DNA from: an uncultured Sphingomonas sp.
Lineage (GTDB): Bacteria; Pseudomonadota; Alphaproteobacteria; Sphingomonadales; Sphingomonadaceae
Length of the DNA stretch: 64,000 nucleotides
Direction of reading: 5' to 3'
NCBI RefSeq assembly: GCF_913776855.1
Contig: NZ_CAJYQD010000020.1
Location: 1-64,000, forward strand
In this document: piece after piece, positions 61,052-64,000 of the stretch
Position numbering within the stretch: position 1 is the first letter of the stretch
Layout of the letters: the number at the start of each line of letters is the position of its first letter
Position numbers and translations under genes: made by a program
Notes under the pieces: model-generated
Seen by the model: only the letters and a program-made list of their open reading frames with translations
What the model was told of the DNA's origin: nothing
Databases searched by the model: none

Positions 61052-61912
61052 TCAGCGAGCGGCCCCTGCTACCTGCGGTCCGTCCGATGAAAAATGACGT
61101 CGTGCTGCTTCAACCGCTGCATTGAGTGCCTGCGCTTCCTCACGCGCCAATGCCTGCATACGCTCCGACAGATTCATGTGAAGATCGGGGTGACATTCTT
61201 TCAAACATGACCGATACGCCCGTTCGGCATCCGCCAGCGTTGCTGTATCGCTCAACTTCAATTTCGTACGCCACCAATTACCAGAATTGGACTGGAATGG
61301 CGGATCAGGCTCGTTATCCTGGTCGGGCGTGTCGCCCACCCTAGAACTATTCTGCTCGCCGCTCCACACGTTCCCTAATTCGCGCAGGCGTTCGGCGGCT
61401 TGTGCCAGGATATCCGCCTGATCTTGTCGAGCAATGTCCATCTGGCGTTCGGTACGGTATCGTTTCAGACGCCCATACCAAGCGCGACTTCCAATTGCAG
61501 CGCCAGCTATTATCGCTGCCCACCAACTATACTGCCAACCGGCCAGACCGACCGCACCGATCGCCGCCAGTTCGAGGACGGCATTGGGAACGGCGGCAAT
61601 CCGATCGCGAATGCGGGGAACGACCTTGGCCGGGATATTGGATGCGACGTAGATTTTCCGCGCCTTATCGGACGTGTAGGCAATCCAGGCGCCGACCTCT
61701 TCTCCCAGTCCGCCGACTTGTTGAATGACGTAGAGCGGATCACCTGCGGTAAGCCGTAAGTCGCGCGGGACAAACTGGTTGCGGAACGCGGAACCTGTGT
61801 CGGCCCAGACGCCATATATATCCACATAGCGGTAATCGTCGGTCCGGCAGATTTCATCGACAATCGCCACACGCTCCACATAGCGATTCAGTCTGGACTG
61901 CAATTCACCCAT
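61052..61912 (-). CDS. J-domain membrane protein, hypothetical
   Basis: 286 residues. The N-terminal 120 residues have no recognised domain (DEICRTDDYRYVDIYGVW). Two hydrophobic segments (about 115-150) follow, then a charged helix, and a C-terminal J-like domain with ADAERAYRSCLKECHPDLH, in which the HPD tripeptide is intact. It would recruit an Hsp70 (DnaK) at the membrane. ATG 61912 has a GAGGGG ribosome-binding site. The coding sequence is less GC-rich than its neighbours, and repeats flank one side, hinting at later acquisition. Confidence 0.65.
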   Translation of the reverse strand: MGELQSRLNRYVERVAIVDEICRTDDYRYVDIYGVWADTGSAFRNQFVPRDLRLTAGDPLYVIQQVGGLGEEVGAWIAYTSDKARKIYVASNIPAKVVPRIRDRIAAVPNAVLELAAIGAVGLAGWQYSWWAAIIAGAAIGSRAWYGRLKRYRTERQMDIARQDQADILAQAAERLRELGNVWSGEQNSSRVGDTPDQDNEPDPPFQSNSGNWWRTKLKLSDTATLADAERAYRSCLKECHPDLHMNLSERMQALAREEAQALNAAVEAARRHFSSDGPQVAGAAR

Positions 61913-62006
61913 CGATCCCGTTTCCCCTCTGATACCGCGCGATAACAAGGAGTTCCAAACGGCGACATACCAGTCATAGCTAATGACTATTCATCTTGCT
62001 CCAACG

Positions 62007-62043
62007 AAAAGGGCCGCGCCTCCCTCTCGGAAGACGCGGCCCT
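62007..62043 (-). terminator. Rho-independent terminator of acnA
   Basis: On the minus strand AGGGCCGCG (62043-62035) pairs with CGCGGCCCT (62018-62010) around a 16-base loop, followed by a short U-run (plus-strand AAAA 62007-62010). It lies 24 bp past the acnA stop. Confidence 0.75.
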
Positions 62044-62066
62044 CATCAGCCGTCAGGCGTCAGCGC

Positions 62067-64000
62067 TTACGCGGCCAGCTTGCGCAGCACGTATTGCAGG
62101 ATGCCGCCGTTCAGGAAATATTCCAGTTCGTTGACGGTATCGATCCGGCACTTGGTCTGGAACGTCTCGGTCGTGCCGTCGGCGCGGGTCATGACGACTT
62201 CGACGTCCTGACGCGGACGCAGGTTCGCGACGCCGGTGATCGTGAAGGTCTCGTCGCCGGTCAGGCCGAGGGTTTGACGGGTCACGCCTTCGGCGAACTG
62301 GAGCGGCAGCACGCCCATGCCGACGAGGTTCGAACGGTGGATACGCTCGAAGCTTTCGGTGATGACCGCGCGGACGCCCAAGAGGTTGGTGCCCTTCGCC
62401 GCCCAGTCGCGCGACGAGCCGGTGCCATATTCCTTGCCGGCGATGACGACCAGCGGGGTGCCGTCGGCCTTGTGGCGCATCGCCGCGTCATAGATCGGCA
62501 TGACTTCGCCGTCATAGCGGCTCATGCCGCCTTCGACGCCGGGGACCATTTCGTTCTTGATGCGGATGTTGGCGAAGGTGCCGCGGACCATGACATTGTC
62601 GTTGCCGCGGCGCGCGCCGTAGCTGTTGAAGTCGGCGCGCGAAACCTGCCGCTCCATCAGCCACTTGCCCGCCGGGCTGTCGGCCTTGATCGAACCGGCC
62701 GGCGAGATGTGGTCGGTGGTGATCGAGTCGCCGAGGATCGCCAGCGGCTTCGCCTCGATGATGTCGGCGATCGGGTTCGGCGTCATCGTCAGCCCGTCGA
62801 AATAGGGCGGGTTGGCGATATAGGTGCTCGACGTCGGCCAGTTATAGGTGTCCGACCCCTCGACCGAGATGCCGGCCCAGTGCTTGTCGCCGGCATAGAC
62901 GTTGCCATAGCGCGAGCGGAACATGCCGTCGTCGATATTGGCGGCCATCAGGTCGGCGACCTCTTCATTGGTCGGCCAGATGTCCTTGAGGTACACGTCC
63001 TGCCCGTCCGAGCCCTGCCCGATCGGGGTCGACACCATGTCCTCGGTGACGGTGCCCTTCAGCGCGTACGCCACGACGAGCGGCGGCGAGGCGAGGAAGT
63101 TGGCGCGGACGTCGGCCGACACGCGGCCTTCGAAGTTGCGGTTGCCCGACAGGACCGAGGCGGCGACGATGTCGTTGCCGTTGATCGCGGCCGAGATCGG
63201 CGCGGCCAGCGGACCCGAATTGCCGATGCAGGTGGTGCAGCCATAGCCGACGAGGTTGAAGCCGACCGCGTTCAGATCGGCGGTCAGGCCCGCCTTGTCG
63301 AGATAGTCGGTGACGACCTGCGAACCGGGTGCCAGCGAGGTCTTGACCCACGGCTTGGGCTTGAGGCCGAGCTTGTTCGCCTTGCGCGCGACGAGGCCGG
63401 CGGCGACCAGCACCGACGGGTTCGACGTGTTGGTGCAGCTGGTGATCGCGGCGATCACGACGTCGCCGTCGCCGATATCGTGGGTTTCGCCATCGACCGG
63501 GGCGCGCTTAGCCCCGTCCTTCTTGTAGACCTTTTCCAGATCGGCGTTGAACACGTCATCGACGCTGGGCAGTTCGACGCGGTCCTGCGGACGCTTCGGC
63601 CCGGCGAGCGACGGCACGACGGTCGACATGTCGAGTTCGAGCGTGTCGGTGAAGATCGGGTCGACGGCGTTTTCGTCGCGCCAGAAGCCGTTGGCCTTCG
63701 CATAGGCTTCGGTCAGTGCGATCACTTCCTCGGGCCGCGCGGTCAGGCGCATATAGTCGATCGTCTTGTCGTCTACGGGGAAGAAGCCGCAGGTCGCGCC
63801 ATATTCCGGCGCCATGTTGGCGATGGTCGCACGGTCGGCGAGCGTCATCGACGACAGCCCCGGACCGTAGAATTCGACGAAGCGGCCGACCACGCCCTTG
63901 GCCCGCAGCATCTGCGTGACGGTCAGCACGAGGTCGGTGGCGGTGATGCCTTCCTGCAGCTTGCCGGTCAGCTTGAAGCCGACGACTTCCGGAATCAGCA
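62067..64000 (-). CDS. acnA: Aconitate hydratase, 3' part only (runs off the right edge)
   Basis: About 645 codons are present; the 5' end lies beyond position 64000 (the sequence is in frame to the last base, reading [20 protein letters not shown]). An internal Met at 63929 is not the start. Iron-sulfur cysteines are in TSCTNTSNP and [10 protein letters not shown]; the swivel domain has [16 protein letters not shown]. AcnA-type aconitase is about 890-900 residues, so roughly 70% is visible. It isomerises citrate and isocitrate in the TCA cycle. Confidence 0.97.
   Translation of the reverse strand, partial: LIPEVVGFKLTGKLQEGITATDLVLTVTQMLRAKGVVGRFVEFYGPGLSSMTLADRATIANMAPEYGATCGFFPVDDKTIDYMRLTARPEEVIALTEAYAKANGFWRDENAVDPIFTDTLELDMSTVVPSLAGPKRPQDRVELPSVDDVFNADLEKVYKKDGAKRAPVDGETHDIGDGDVVIAAITSCTNTSNPSVLVAAGLVARKANKLGLKPKPWVKTSLAPGSQVVTDYLDKAGLTADLNAVGFNLVGYGCTTCIGNSGPLAAPISAAINGNDIVAASVLSGNRNFEGRVSADVRANFLASPPLVVAYALKGTVTEDMVSTPIGQGSDGQDVYLKDIWPTNEEVADLMAANIDDGMFRSRYGNVYAGDKHWAGISVEGSDTYNWPTSSTYIANPPYFDGLTMTPNPIADIIEAKPLAILGDSITTDHISPAGSIKADSPAGKWLMERQVSRADFNSYGARRGNDNVMVRGTFANIRIKNEMVPGVEGGMSRYDGEVMPIYDAAMRHKADGTPLVVIAGKEYGTGSSRDWAAKGTNLLGVRAVITESFERIHRSNLVGMGVLPLQFAEGVTRQTLGLTGDETFTITGVANLRPRQDVEVVMTRADGTTETFQTKCRIDTVNELEYFLNGGILQYVLRKLAA

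Overview
The window is a GC-rich, densely coded chromosomal segment of an alphaproteobacterium, most probably a sphingomonad (Sphingomonas or a close relative). The signs are the codon use, a CP4-like class II AroA, a FYDLG zinc-ribbon protein of the TIGR02300 type, DUF2794, HPr-rel-A genes, GDP-mannose and polysaccharide genes, and many GC-rich intergenic palindromes. Nearly everything is housekeeping or metabolic. There is no prophage, no CRISPR array and no intact insertion sequence. Layout: 1-358 is the promoter and leader of a ribosomal RNA operon read leftward off the window. 508-4957 is an operon that turns cysteine and serine into pyruvate (Cds1-like lyase, SdaA) plus an M3 peptidase. 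5067-6707 holds a divergent DNA-alkylation-repair pair (a shortened Ada-like regulator and Ogt) beside intergenic repeats. 6772-11152 is a hexuronate catabolic divergon (UxuB-type reductase, UxaC, UxaA) around a perfect 14-bp palindrome. 11162-13458 has an OmpA-like secreted protein, a gamma-carbonic-anhydrase-like protein and a PQQ-type sugar dehydrogenase. 13698-20933 is nucleotide-sugar supply (GlmS, GlmU, WecB, WecC) with a HAD phosphatase and an SDR. 20981-24012 is the most unusual part: an orphan CdiI-like immunity protein, then a translationally coupled four-gene minus-strand cassette of a Tat-signal small protein, a PqqD-like peptide chaperone, an HprK-related kinase and a nucleotidyltransferase. 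24130-31296 is the complete phosphate regulon core phoR-pstSCAB-phoU-phoB. 31375-35385 has a Pro-rich exported protein, an NTase-like protein, an LplT-like transporter, PgsA and molybdopterin synthase (MoaD, MoaE). 35719-38697 has a fasciclin protein and the peroxide defence set OxyR/AhpC/AhpD. 38755-42607 has a TSUP permease, serine acetyltransferase, DUF2794, a DUF2157 membrane protein under a strong palindromic operator, and a Crp/Fnr regulator. 42753-47590 has tRNA-Ala(GGC), the TIGR02300 protein, AroA, Cmk, NadC and an RNase T2. 47594-53285 has DUF4112, an oligopeptide-binding-type lipoprotein and a small polysaccharide cluster (glycosyltransferase, flippase, acyltransferase). 53485-53904 is an IS481 transposase remnant. 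HisE, HIT, an amino-acid permease, adenosine kinase, EI24, a lipoprotein, GDP-mannose synthesis (ManC plus HAD-type phosphomannomutase), a J-domain membrane protein and the 3' part of acnA run to the right edge. How the genes work together: several sets feed the envelope. GlmS/GlmU make UDP-GlcNAc, WecB/WecC convert it to UDP-ManNAcA, and ManC with the HAD phosphomannomutase makes GDP-mannose. The glycosyltransferase, flippase and acyltransferase at 49.6-53.3 kb are candidate users of such precursors. Phosphate uptake and sensing are encoded in one block, and peroxide defence uses a 3-Cys AhpC/AhpD pair like that of mycobacteria. The best candidate for undescribed biology is the 21485-24012 cassette. 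Kinase plus nucleotidyltransferase plus PqqD-like peptide binder is the tailoring-enzyme combination seen in some lasso-peptide clusters, but here it is tied to an exported two-cysteine protein with no cyclase or leader protease in sight.
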